From positions 62,001 through 126,000 of the forward strand of contig JBMNIZ010000016.1 in assembly GCA_050951405.1 (NCBI GenBank): a stretch of DNA of 64,000 nt, read 5' to 3'. The stretch comes from JBMNIZ01 sp050951405 (GTDB lineage Bacteria; Bacillota; DULZ01). Both the position numbers and the translations under genes were made by a program. How positions within the stretch are numbered: position 1 is the first letter of the stretch; every line of letters begins with the position of its first letter. Under the pieces are notes generated by a model. That model searched no databases. It was given only the letters and a program-made list of their open reading frames with translations, and had not been told where the DNA came from. This document shows positions 8,732-17,658 of the stretch, in pieces.

Positions 8732-8760
8732 TTTAATAAAAAATAGAGACTCAAGGCTAA
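8732..8760. repeat. 29-bp direct repeat, right copy flanking IS21
   Basis: Exact copy of 6120-6148, directly next to the IS21 right end. It belongs to the leader of the IS30 transposase gene. Confidence 0.85.
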
Positions 8761-8814
8761 ACCTCTGATATGTTTAAGGTAACTACGCTTAAAAACATAA
8801 AGGAGGCAAAGCAC

Positions 8815-9873
8815 ATGAGTCAACTCAATTGTACCACGACTTCCCGCCGCTTTAAACACATCACTGTAAAAGAACGCTATCAGATTGAAATTCTTCTAAA
8901 GGAGAAGAAGTCACCCAGCGAGATAGCAAAGCTGTTAGGCAAGCATAAGCGAACCATCGAACGTGAGATTGCCCGTGGAACTGTCAGGATGCTGAGAAGC
9001 GACCTGGTTTATGTTGATAGATACTGTGCAGATACAGCAGAGCGAATATACCGGGAGAGAGCTGCTAATAAGGGAGCATGCTTAAAGATCGGTCATGACC
9101 ATGGACTAGCCGATTACATTGAAAAAAAGATTATCAAAGAGGGATATACCCCTGACGCAGTCATTGGCGAAATCCGGGCAAAAGGCTTAAAATTTAAGAC
9201 TAGTATATGCACAAAAACGCTCTATAACTATATCGACAAAGAAGTATTTGCAAATATAACAAATAAAAACCTTCCAGTAAAACGAGTACCTAAAAAAAAT
9301 CGCCATAAGAGGGTACGAGTTGCCCACAACAATCTAAAAGGCAGAAGCATTGAAGAAAGACCTGCGGCAGCTAATACTCGTGAAGAAGCCGGCCATTGGG
9401 AGATGGATTGTGTTGTAAGCGGCAAAGGGAAAGGCAAAGCCGCACTCTTAGTTCTAACAGAACGCAAGTTTAGAAAAGAGATTATCCGAAAGATGCCGGA
9501 AAAGACACAGAAATCAGTGAAGAAAACGCTGGATAGGCTTGAAAGAGAGTACGGAGCACGCTTTTCAGAAGTGTTCAAAACCATTACGGTAGATAACGGA
9601 AGCGAGTTTCTTAACAGTGTAGAATTAGAGAGTTCAATCAGAAAGCCGGGCACTCATCGGACTAAAATCTATTATGCTCACCCATTCAGCGCATGGGAAC
9701 GTGGGTCCAATGAAAATGCTAATAAGCTAATACGTCGGTTTATTCCAAAGGGCACAGATATCAGCAAGCTTAAACAGAAAGATATTAGGCGAATTGAGAA
9801 CTGGATGAATAATTACCCAAGAAAAATTCATGGATATAAATCTGCCAATGAGATGGCAAAGATGGCAGTATAA
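8815..9873 (+). CDS. IS30-family transposase
   Basis: 352 residues starting at the ATG at 8815, which has AAAGGAGG 8 bases upstream; a longer frame from 8770 has no ribosome site. An N-terminal HTH (SPSEIAKLLGKHKRTIEREI) precedes the DDE core, with motifs HWEMDCVVSG, ITVDNGSEF and the glutamate in SNENANKLIRRF-IPKG, all characteristic of IS30. It is intact, but the IS21 insertion has separated it from its native promoter and left end, which may have silenced it or placed it under IS21 read-through. Confidence 0.9.
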   Translation: MSQLNCTTTSRRFKHITVKERYQIEILLKEKKSPSEIAKLLGKHKRTIEREIARGTVRMLRSDLVYVDRYCADTAERIYRERAANKGACLKIGHDHGLADYIEKKIIKEGYTPDAVIGEIRAKGLKFKTSICTKTLYNYIDKEVFANITNKNLPVKRVPKKNRHKRVRVAHNNLKGRSIEERPAAANTREEAGHWEMDCVVSGKGKGKAALLVLTERKFRKEIIRKMPEKTQKSVKKTLDRLEREYGARFSEVFKTITVDNGSEFLNSVELESSIRKPGTHRTKIYYAHPFSAWERGSNENANKLIRRFIPKGTDISKLKQKDIRRIENWMNNYPRKIHGYKSANEMAKMAV

Positions 9874-10066
9874 TCAGAGGATGCCAAAATATGGGTGGCA
9901 ATTAAACTTGCAATTCCCCTGATGGGAAAAATTCTGCTAAGATATTGACTTCCAGAAAGGAGTATATTAAGCTGAAATTGGACCGATGGGTTTAATACCT
10001 GAACCAGCGGATCAAACATTTGACTGAGGAGTTTTCTGCACTGTTCTTGTCACCGAAGGAGGAACA

Positions 10067-10687
10067 ATGGTTACTAAGGAATCCCGTAAAGAAAAAGAAA
10101 GAAACTTTAGAAGAAAAATAATCGCTGATGCGGCCGAAAGACTTTTTTCCGCAAATACTTTTGAATTCGTCACGATGGAGGACATCGCCAGTGAAGCGGA
10201 ATTTGCCAAAGGCACTCTTTATCAATATTTTAACAGCAAGGATGATATTTTTGCCTATGTGATTTGCCGCAGCATCGATGAAATCTGCGAAAAAATCAAG
10301 AAAGAATGTTTGTCTGAGCAGACCGGACAGGAATCCCTGGAAAAGCTCATTGCTATTTATTACGAGTACTTACAGGAACGAAAAAACCTGTATATATCTT
10401 TCATCCGCCTCCAATTAAGCAACGCCTTACCGGAAGAAATTGTGACCAGAGTAACGAATTCACACCAGCAGAAAATGAAACTGGTGCAGCAGGTAATTGA
10501 ACGCGGCCTTGAGGAAAAAATTTTTCTCCATGAGGATGCACAAATGCTGCTGAAGACCATTGACGGCATCGTCAGGGGTTTTAATTTTACTTTTATCAGC
10601 GATGAATATGTAATAGACAGAGAAGAAAGCATTGGTTTAATAAAAAAGGTGCTATTCGGGGGAATTCTGGCTAAACGAGGCAGGTGA
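10067..10687 (+). CDS. TetR/AcrR family transcriptional regulator
   Basis: 206 residues from the ATG after GAAGGAGGAAC. The N-terminal TetR DNA-binding domain (residues about 15-60) shows the typical FVTMEDIASEAEFAKGTLYQYF helix-turn-helix in two parts. The C-terminal all-helical domain would bind an effector, which cannot be predicted. It lies 62 bp upstream of the GltS-like symporter gene on the same strand and probably controls it, or the whole adjacent import island. Confidence 0.88.
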   Translation: MVTKESRKEKERNFRRKIIADAAERLFSANTFEFVTMEDIASEAEFAKGTLYQYFNSKDDIFAYVICRSIDEICEKIKKECLSEQTGQESLEKLIAIYYEYLQERKNLYISFIRLQLSNALPEEIVTRVTNSHQQKMKLVQQVIERGLEEKIFLHEDAQMLLKTIDGIVRGFNFTFISDEYVIDREESIGLIKKVLFGGILAKRGR

Positions 10688-10749
10688 TTTGCGTCATGTG
10701 ATTTGTTTAACCGGTCACAAATTAAATCACGGAAAGGAGTACTGATTGG

Positions 10750-12156
10750 ATGGCAGGCATCGATTGGAGTTTCTTTGTAAGCATGGCTTACCTCTGTGTT
10801 TTTCTGTTGATTGGTACCTTTTTGCGTGCTCACTTGCGAATTCTACAAAGATGCTTGATTCCTGTTCCCATTATTGCCGGTTTTTTAGCAATAATATTTG
10901 GACAGTATGTGTTTAAGGTCATTGACCCGGATGAAATGGCTACCTTAGTTTATCACTTCCTCACCCTATCATTTATTGCCATGGGTTTACGCGGCTCAAG
11001 AGTCAAACATAGTTACGGGACTATCACCACTCTTTTCATCCACAATTTCGGCCACAATATTCAAGGTTTAATCGGCCTTTTTTTTACTCTTTTTCTTTTG
11101 CTCACCTACCTACCTGACATCTTCCCTACTTTTGGTATCATGCTCAACCTGGGTTTTGCCAACAGTCCGGGAGTAGCCTACAGCATCGGTACTGCCTGGG
11201 AAGGAATGGGTTTTGCAGGTGGAGGTCAAGTAGGTTTAACAGTGGGGGCTATCGGCTTTTTGGTTGCTTATGTTCTTGGTATTATTCTTGTCAATTGGGG
11301 TATTCGCACCAATAAAACTCACTATTTCAAAGGAATGGATGAAATTCCCCAATCAGTATTTCGGGGTATCATCAAAAAAGATGAAGCCAAAGTGGAAGCA
11401 GGCAAACAAAATATGGCCCCAGAAGCTATGGATTCACTGACTTTGCATGTGGCCATCGTCGGAACAATTTTTTTAATGACTTACTTTTTCTTGATCAATC
11501 TTACCGGATGGATGGCCGGTTTTGGAGATCTGGGTCAAGACCTGGCCAATGTTATCGGTGGTTTTGGTTTCCTTTTCGGAGTATTGATTGCCTTTGTGGT
11601 TCGTAAAATATTGTTGACCACTAATTTGGACTATCTCATCGATGACGGACTGTTGAGCAGATTGGGCGGCACCTTTGTAGATTTGATGATCTTGACTGGT
11701 ATTGCGGGTATCTCTTTTGTAGTCATCAAAGCCTACCTGTTGGAGATCATCCTGCTCAGCATTATTGGCACTATTTGCATTCCTTTGACCACATACTATT
11801 TTGTTGATAAAATGCAGATCGACTTCAAGTTTGAACGGTTTATATCCTTATTTGGCATGCTCACCGGTACGGTGGCCTCGGGACTGGCCCTGCTAAGAAT
11901 TGTTGACCCCCACTACGATACACCTGTTGCCGAGGATCTGGTGTATGCTGGAGGAATGAACCTGATTTTATCATTGCCATTATTATTCTTAATCAATATT
12001 CCCGCTTTGGGCTACGTCAAGGGGGAATCTATAAAGTCCATCCTCTTTGTAATCGGATGCCTGGCTGCATATTTTTTGACCATGTTTCTGGTCTGGAAGA
12101 TATATGCGGTCTCTTATTTTAGGAAAAGAGAAAAATCAGAAGTCCTGGGCCAATAA
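10750..12156 (+). CDS. GltS-like sodium/solute symporter (ESS family)
   Basis: 468 residues with about ten or more membrane helices and the two-repeat layout of the glutamate:sodium symporter (ESS/GltS) family. Glycine-rich stretches GFANSPGVAYSIGTAWEGMG and SLFGMLTGTVASGLALL occupy the reentrant-loop positions. It starts at the ATG after GGAAAGGAG. GltS imports glutamate with Na+, but this protein is a divergent relative next to a taurine pathway, so the substrate could be another amino acid or sulfonate. It is followed by a clear terminator at 12330. Confidence 0.8.
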   Translation: MAGIDWSFFVSMAYLCVFLLIGTFLRAHLRILQRCLIPVPIIAGFLAIIFGQYVFKVIDPDEMATLVYHFLTLSFIAMGLRGSRVKHSYGTITTLFIHNFGHNIQGLIGLFFTLFLLLTYLPDIFPTFGIMLNLGFANSPGVAYSIGTAWEGMGFAGGGQVGLTVGAIGFLVAYVLGIILVNWGIRTNKTHYFKGMDEIPQSVFRGIIKKDEAKVEAGKQNMAPEAMDSLTLHVAIVGTIFLMTYFFLINLTGWMAGFGDLGQDLANVIGGFGFLFGVLIAFVVRKILLTTNLDYLIDDGLLSRLGGTFVDLMILTGIAGISFVVIKAYLLEIILLSIIGTICIPLTTYYFVDKMQIDFKFERFISLFGMLTGTVASGLALLRIVDPHYDTPVAEDLVYAGGMNLILSLPLLFLINIPALGYVKGESIKSILFVIGCLAAYFLTMFLVWKIYAVSYFRKREKSEVLGQ

Positions 12157-12329
12157 TCCTAAAACACTTTTAAGAAGCCGCCAAAGCCGGATAAAAAACT
12201 GTTTTAGTTGGCTAGGATCTTATATTACTGTTGCCGGAGAGGGCACTCCCGCCTTGGATCATACTTGAACAATCTTTCAGGGATTGCGGCATCCAAAAAG
12301 CAATTAATCCTACTATATAAACATTGAAC

Positions 12330-12374
12330 AGGCAAGGGTACTATCCTGAAGGGCAGCACCCTTGCCTAATTTTT
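12330..12374 (+). terminator. Intrinsic terminator after GltS-like gene
   Basis: The stem AGGCAAGGGT / ACCCTTGCCT is followed by AATTTTT. Confidence 0.8.
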
Positions 12375-12451
12375 CCAAACAATGTGCAGCTGTCGCCTAA
12401 TTTATTCATCATAAATGAATTTGTGCCAGGCCGGGCCTTTTGATTGCAACA

Positions 12452-12483
12452 TCCAAATAATCTTATAAATTATCTAAAGATAT
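12452..12483 (+). promoter_or_regulatory. Candidate AraC-type operator upstream of dctM
   Basis: TCCAAATAATC at 12452 and TCTAAAGATAT at 12473 begin exactly 21 bp apart. They resemble the TCCAARGATTT repeats upstream of tpa (21014-21076). Two helical turns of spacing is typical of AraC-family tandem half-sites. The similarity is partial (the second site matches 9 of 11). Confidence 0.35.
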
Positions 12484-12791
12484 TATAATTATGTGTAAAT
12501 CCTATAAATTTAACAAAGACACTTAATAAATTTATTAGTAGTATTTCTTTGAATAGTGCTACACTCATGACGATGCGACTATTATTATGATCATGATCCT
12601 TTTACCGGATCTTGAGCCGAAAGCAGAAAGGGGTGATTTCCGGAAATACTTGATTGAGCTCGAAGCTGCAAAATAAACAGGACCAGCAAGAACCGATTTA
12701 GGGTTAAATACAATCAAGAAACCCTTAACCGGTGTCAGAACCCCTGTTTTCTCTCGTCTCTGTACTAAAAAATTCGAAAGGAGAGGAAAAA

Positions 12792-14102
12792 TTGAGCCCT
12801 GAACTGATCACCGTATTAATGTTTGCCTGTCTTTTTATCAGCTTATTCATGGGCCTACCTGTGGCTCTCGGCCTGGGCGGTACCGCAGTTTTATTTGCCG
12901 CATTGATGAGCCCTCATACTTTACTTGCTGCTCCCAGCGCGTTTTTCTATACTCCCTGGCAGCATGTTCTGGTGACGATTCCCTTATTTCTGTTTATGGG
13001 GAATCTGATCAGATATTCAGGTATCGCTGAAGCTGCCTATGATGCGGCATATAAATTAATCGGCCACCTACCTGGTGGATTAGCCATGGGTACAGTAGCA
13101 GTCTGCACTCTTTTTGCTGCCGTCACTGGGATCACTCCCCCGGCTACCATTACCATGGGGCAAATTGCTTACCCCTCCATGATGAAGTATAAATATCACA
13201 GAGGGATAGCCATCGGTGCCATCGGTGCAGGTGGAGCCTTGGGTGCCCTTATTCCTCCCAGTGTACCCTTTATATTTTACGGTCTTTTAGCTAAAGAATC
13301 CATAGGGGCTCTTTTCTTGGGGGGGATCGTACCGGGATTGCTTCTGGCCTTCTTATACATGGCATATATTGGTATCAGGTGCAAAATACAGCCTCATATG
13401 GGACCGGCCTTACCTCCAGATGAAAGATTTACTTTGAAAGAAAAAGTCACGTCCCTGCTAGCTATCTGGCCCTTCATTGTTCTCATTATCGTTGTATTAG
13501 GGGTCATCTGGCTCGGTGTGGCTACTCCCGCTGAAGCAGCCGCTTTCGGCGCTGCCGGCGCTCTTCTCATTAACCTCATTTATCGCAGGCTTACCTGGGA
13601 AATATTTAAAACTTCCATTTCCACCACAGTAAAACTGGTGGGAATGGGATTCTGGATCCTGATCGGCGCCAATCTGTTTGTGAACGTCTTCAGCGCCTTG
13701 GGCTGTCAGGACGTTGTTACCTCCACTGTTCTGGGCATGCCCGGCGGTAATATGGGTGTCATTATTATGATGATGATCGTCATCATGATTTTAGGCATGG
13801 TGATGGATGACTGGGCTATTATCATGCTGGTCACTCCCCTGTATGTACCCATCCTCCACGAGCTCGGCATCTCCACCCTCTGGTTCGGTATACTATTCAT
13901 TGTTAATATTCAGATCGCTTACCTGTCACCGCCATTCGGTTTTGTTTTGTTCTGGATTAAGAGCATATTACCCAAGGATGTCACCATGGGGGATGTTTAT
14001 TTATCGGTCTTCCCGTTCATTATCCTGCAAATCATCGGTTTATCTTTGTTAATCATTTTCCCGGAAATCGGTTTATGGCTACCTAGTACGATGCTTAAAT
14101 AG
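12792..14102 (+). CDS. dctM: TRAP transporter large permease subunit DctM
   Basis: About 436 residues. The start is a TTG at 12792 with AAAGGAGAGG just upstream; a longer frame from 12732 lacks a ribosome site and would exceed the usual DctM size. There are about 12-13 membrane helices. Family signatures include LFMGNLIRYSGIAEA near residue 75 and the GGALGALIPPSVPFIFYG region. This subunit forms the ion-coupled channel of a tripartite ATP-independent periplasmic importer. It is the first gene of a dctM-dctP-dctQ unit opposite xsc/tpa, as in sulfonate-degrading anaerobes with TauKLM. It is intact, unlike its two partners. Confidence 0.9.
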   Translation: MSPELITVLMFACLFISLFMGLPVALGLGGTAVLFAALMSPHTLLAAPSAFFYTPWQHVLVTIPLFLFMGNLIRYSGIAEAAYDAAYKLIGHLPGGLAMGTVAVCTLFAAVTGITPPATITMGQIAYPSMMKYKYHRGIAIGAIGAGGALGALIPPSVPFIFYGLLAKESIGALFLGGIVPGLLLAFLYMAYIGIRCKIQPHMGPALPPDERFTLKEKVTSLLAIWPFIVLIIVVLGVIWLGVATPAEAAAFGAAGALLINLIYRRLTWEIFKTSISTTVKLVGMGFWILIGANLFVNVFSALGCQDVVTSTVLGMPGGNMGVIIMMMIVIMILGMVMDDWAIIMLVTPLYVPILHELGISTLWFGILFIVNIQIAYLSPPFGFVLFWIKSILPKDVTMGDVYLSVFPFIILQIIGLSLLIIFPEIGLWLPSTMLK

Positions 14103-14137
14103 ACGGATTGCTTGACTTATTGCCCATGCTCAGGACC

Positions 14138-14197
14138 TCTGTTTATTTCACTATACTTCATACCAAGTCTGTTTATTTCACTATACTTCATACCAAG
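14138..14197. repeat. 30-bp perfect tandem duplication between dctM and dctP
   Basis: Two adjacent identical 30-bp units, each starting TCTGTTTATTTCAC and ending CATACCAAG. Two copies only, so not a CRISPR. It may be a recent slippage event or an assembly artefact. Confidence 0.9.
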
Positions 14198-14292
14198 ATG
14201 GAATAATACACCAAAGGAGGTGTTTATAAACGATAATTGTTGTACAGTACCTCTGTAAACGAAAGTATTATCAAGGGAAAGGGGTATGAGTA

Positions 14293-15395
14293 ATGAGAAA
14301 ACATTTGACCTTGTTACTTGCAGTGCTGCTGGTATTCTGCGTTATCGCTGTGGTTGGCTGTGGTGGGGGCTCAAAACCACCGGCAGAAGAACCCAAAGGA
14401 AATGGTGCCGAAGCTGAATATGGGCCTCCGGATACGGTAACCAAGTGGGTCTTCCAGCCCTGCTTTGATTCAGGAGACGCGGGCTGGGCCAAAGGTGTAG
14501 TGCCCTGGATTGAAGAGGTGGAAAAAGTAACCGAAGGCACGGTTCAAATTGAGTTGCTGGCTGCCGGCTCCATTACCAGTGGAGACGAAGCCTTTGGTGC
14601 CTGTTCTGCCGGGATGATCGATGTTTATGCCGGCTGGGCCACTGTCTATGGTGGAGACATGCCTGAAGGGATGTTGGCCTATGGATTGGCCATGGGTGCC
14701 GATACTCCGGAAGAAGCCTGGGAAGCCATGTGGGGAGATCCCAAATATCGAATCGGAGAAATTGTGCAAGAAGCCGCCCACGAGCATAATGTCCACTGGA
14801 TAGGCTGGACCTGCCAAGGGCCCAATTCCGTTTTCTCAAACTTCCCCATCCGTCGCCTGGAGGATTTCGCCGGGCATAAACTTAGAGCCGGCGGCCCGCA
14901 AGCCATCTTCCTGCAAGCCATGGGGGGCACACCCGTCTCCCTGCCTGCCAGTGAAATTTACATGTCTATCACTCTAGGCACCATCGAAGGGACCCTCTGG
15001 GACTACTGCCGGCTATGCCGTGATATGAAGTATCACGAAGTAATGTCAAATATGCCATGCTGCCCGGCTGGTGCCCCACCCAACACCAGGAGATCTACGT
15101 CAATCTGGACAAGTGGAATGCACTGAATGACTGGCAGAGAGATCGGATCAGCGAAGTCTTCGAGCCCAATTACTTCAAAACCAGCCAGACTGCATGCTGA
15201 TGGCGTTGAGGCCGCCATCCAGGCCTTGCAGGACCAGCGGCGGTGAGGTGATCACTCTGTCTGACGAAGAGGTGGAAAGGATGCGTGTCAAAGCCATAGA
15301 AGAAATATGGCCCAAGGTCGCCGCATTCCTCAGAACGCTGTACCCGGGGTGTTGAACTGTGGAAACAATTCCTCCAGGATAAAGGAAAAATATAA
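14293..15395 (+). CDS. dctP: TRAP transporter solute-binding lipoprotein DctP (frameshifted)
   Basis: Starts at the ATG after AAAGGGG. The N-terminal lipoprotein signal ends in the lipobox AVVGC, followed by the DctP fold: DAGWAKGVVPWIEEVEKVTEG, HWIGWTCQGPNSVFSNFP, then the conserved arginine stretch HKLRAGGPQA. The open frame breaks near 15050. The family sequence continues in other frames (KYAMLPGWCPTQHQEIYVNLDKW, then ADGVEAAIQALQ, then VITLSDEEVERMR, then GVELWKQFLQDKGKI), ending at the TAA at 15393. That needs at least four frame changes in 350 bp. Family role: captures the substrate, here probably taurine or another sulfonate, outside the membrane. Confidence 0.8.
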
Positions 15396-15427
15396 GATAG
15401 AATAGTATACGATCAGAAGGGGGCGTA

Positions 15428-15951
15428 TTGGGCACGATGGGGGTCTGGACCAAGGTTGAGCGGCTGATTGATTCCCTTAGCCGAATTATTGGGCAGAATA
15501 GGTTGGCTTGATCGTGATTTACAGTCTGGTCTTCGGACTGACAGACGTGATCCTGCGCTACTTTCTCAACCGGCCCTCCCTGTGGATCTCTGTCACCGTA
15601 CAGTATGCCATGGTGTTGCTGGCGTGCGTATCCGGGGCATACGCCCTCAACCACGATGCTTTTGTGAAGCTGGACCTTTTCTATGCTCGTTTTTCGCCGC
15701 GGACTCAAGGCAATCTGCGACATATTGACCTTCTCTCTTTACGTTGCTATACTTGTCTGTGCTCATCTGGAAGGGAATGCAAGCAGCCGCCCATTCCATT
15801 GCCATACGCCAGAGTGACACCAACGGCCATTCCCATACCTCTTTATCATCTCAAATCCTTCATACCTGTAGGAGCATTCTTTACACTTCTGGTAGCTATT
15901 AAGAAACTGGTTCAGGACTTCCAGATCTTAATTAAAGGTAGTGCAAACTAA
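15428..15951 (+). CDS. dctQ: TRAP transporter small permease subunit DctQ (frameshifted)
   Basis: Begins at a TTG (15428) or the ATG at 15437 after AGAAGGGGG. The pieces WTKVERLIDSLSRI, VFGLTDVILRYFLNRPSLWI and AMVLLACVSGAYALNHDAFVK are typical of DctQ, a four-helix membrane protein that joins DctP and DctM. The reading frame changes near 15510, 15700 and 15780. The last piece ends SFIPVGAFFTLLVAIKKLVQDF-, as DctQ proteins do. It follows dctP by 32 bp and is followed by a strong bidirectional terminator. Confidence 0.75.
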
Positions 15952-15995
15952 AAGCTACCTGAGTGTAACAACATGACGGGCACCCCCTTCATTAT

Positions 15996-16028
15996 AAAAA
16001 CCCCCCAGGTTGTACCTGGGGGGTTTTT
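15996..16028. terminator. Bidirectional intrinsic terminator between TRAP and M20 genes
   Basis: The stem ACCCCCCAGGT / ACCTGGGGGGT is flanked by A5 on one side and T5 on the other, so it can stop the converging dctQ and M20 transcripts. Confidence 0.92.
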
Positions 16029-16053
16029 CAACTAAAGATCACTAGATGATTCC

Positions 16054-17242
16054 CTATCCTTCCCAATTGAGCATAGTGGCCAAATAGATCTGGGAAGCTT
16101 TCAAAAGCTCATCTAATGATACTCTTTCATTTTCCTTATAAACATTGTCTTGGAGTTTTCCCGGCCCAAAAATAACTCCTTTAATTCCACGTCTTCTGTA
16201 CACTGTGCATTCAGCCGTTCCAATATAACCGGAATATGTTACCGGAATCCCTACTTGAGAGCAGGATTGGGCCACTGTCCGGACAATTTTATCATCACGG
16301 CATATTTCCCAAGGTTCTCTTCTCTCCAGTTCGTTGATCTCCGCCTGAAAATCGGGGATTTCATTTTTCAGACATCGAAATATATTCTCCATCTCCTGCC
16401 AGATGCAATCAGGGGTCTGACCCGGTACCAATCGCACATCCACATTGAGAGTACAATGGTCCGGGATGACTCCCCAAGCTTCTCCGCCGTGGATCATGGT
16501 GGTTTGCCAAAAAGTTTCTCCCAGGACCGGGTGTTTTTGGAGAGAAAAAGAGTGCTCCTCCATCTTATTCATTAGCTTCAAGGCTCTGTGGATGGCATTG
16601 ACCCCGGCCCCTTTCACAGAAGCATGAGCCGTCTGCCCAAACACGGTGACTTCCGCCCACATGCGACCTTTACTGCAGATCTGCACTTCCAGATTGGTAG
16701 GTTCGCAGCAAATCGCCCTTTCCACATCAGAGATGAAAGAACTCTCTGCCAACTTCTTTGCTCCCATCATTAAGTTTTCTTCATCAACCGTAGCCGCTAA
16801 GATGATGTCACCTTTGGGCCTGACTTTGTTGGCAGCAAGAGTGCCCATGGCCACCATCACAGAAGCCAACCCGCCCTTGGCATCGGCGGCCCCTCTGCCA
16901 TACAGAAATCCGTTGCTGATTTCACCCGAAAAAGGGCCATAGTCCCAGCGTTTAGCCTCATAAGAGCTGACGGGGACCACATCCATATGGCTGGAAAACA
17001 AGATAGAGGAGGAGCCTCGCCCTTCTCCCGGTAACCGGGCCACAACATTATACCTTCCGGGAAGCACTTCTTGCGATGAACAGTCTCAATGCCCTTGGCT
17101 CTCCATATAACTCCGCACATATTCGGCCCACTTCCGCTCTCATTGCCGGGGGGGTTGATGCTGGGCATTCGCACCAATTGCCGGGCCACCTGCAGTCAGA
17201 GTCATCGATATTGATTAGATCAATGATAGCTATTGTCACCAC
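16054..17242 (-). CDS. M20-family amidohydrolase/peptidase (ArgE/DapE/ACY1 type, frameshifted N-terminus)
   Basis: The main frame (16054-17067) carries the M20 metal-site motifs SSHMDVVP, GRGAADAKGGLASVM and TVDEENLMMGAKKL, plus a dimerisation domain with HGGEAWGVIPDHCTLNVDVR. The N-terminal 60 residues are spread over other frames (VARQLVRMPSINPPGNES, then SKGIETV-type sequence), so two or three frameshifts lie between 17060 and 17200. The family hydrolyses amide bonds of N-acyl amino acids or dipeptides with two Zn or Co ions. It lies downstream of tpa-xsc on the same strand, which suggests, but does not show, a role in releasing taurine or an amino acid from an N-acyl conjugate. Confidence 0.82.
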
Positions 17243-17479
17243 TCTTCAAAAGCGCCATCATGCAAGATCTCCTCGCTGCTTTCTGCAAAACATGACGATC
17301 GAACCTGAAAAGATAGAGAAAATTCCTGAGAATAAGTCAGGAAACCCTTTTAAAAAATTATGCGAAGTAAAAACACGTGAAATGACCAAAGCAACACCCT
17401 CTAGTGCCCCGGGGAACAGGTATGCAAAACCCGGCGCTATAATGCAGCTCTTGGTCGATTCAGAACATATCAACCAATT

Positions 17480-17551
17480 CATGTGGGAGCACCCTCCCTT
17501 GAGTCCAGATCTACCAGCTAGTAGATTGACAAAGGGAGGGGCTCCCACATG
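17480..17551. repeat. 72-nt extended hairpin between xsc and the M20 gene
   Basis: The outer arms are CATGTGGGAGC-a-CCCTCCCTT and AAGGGAGGG-g-GCTCCCACATG. The intervening sequence contains an inner stem ATCTAC / GTAGAT. There is no T-tract on either strand. It could be a processing or stabilising hairpin, a miniature element or an RNA switch. Confidence 0.85.
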
Positions 17552-17658
17552 AAAACATACGGAACCCCGCTAGAAGTCAACTTGAGCAATTTTGATGCCT
17601 GGTCCCGAGCATTTATTGATTCGTCCGCGAGCTGCCTCATCTTCCCTTACGCCTGCTC

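Larger units (their letters stand above)
6093..9920 (+). mobile_element. IS30-family element, interrupted by IS21
   Basis: The right end (about 9895-9920) and the sequence at about 6093-6118 form an imperfect 26-bp inverted repeat with a conserved TTAATTGCC core, as expected for IS30 ends. The left end and promoter region are separated from the transposase by the IS21 element at 6149-8731. Removing IS21 and one copy of the 29-bp repeat restores a normal leader to the IS30 transposase. The left end is only 6-7 bp from the ISNCY copy 1 boundary. The exact ends and the target duplication are not certain. Confidence 0.65.
12157..12791. other. Intergenic region between symporter and TRAP genes
   Basis: Contains the symporter terminator (12330-12374), an AT-rich stretch with two 21-bp-spaced repeats (12452-12483) and the leader of dctM. 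No convincing small gene was seen. Confidence 0.6.

Noticed and set aside
14138..14197. CRISPR-like repeat
   Set aside because: Only two units with no spacer between them.
14215..14292. Short leader peptide before dctP (12-17 codons after AAAGGAGG)
   Set aside because: Possible, but the ribosome site overlaps or is too far from the start, and there is no regulatory codon run or terminator.
17570..17658. C-terminal extension of one xsc reading frame
   Set aside because: The Xsc family ends at the stop at 17659; the extension lies in a shifted frame without family similarity.
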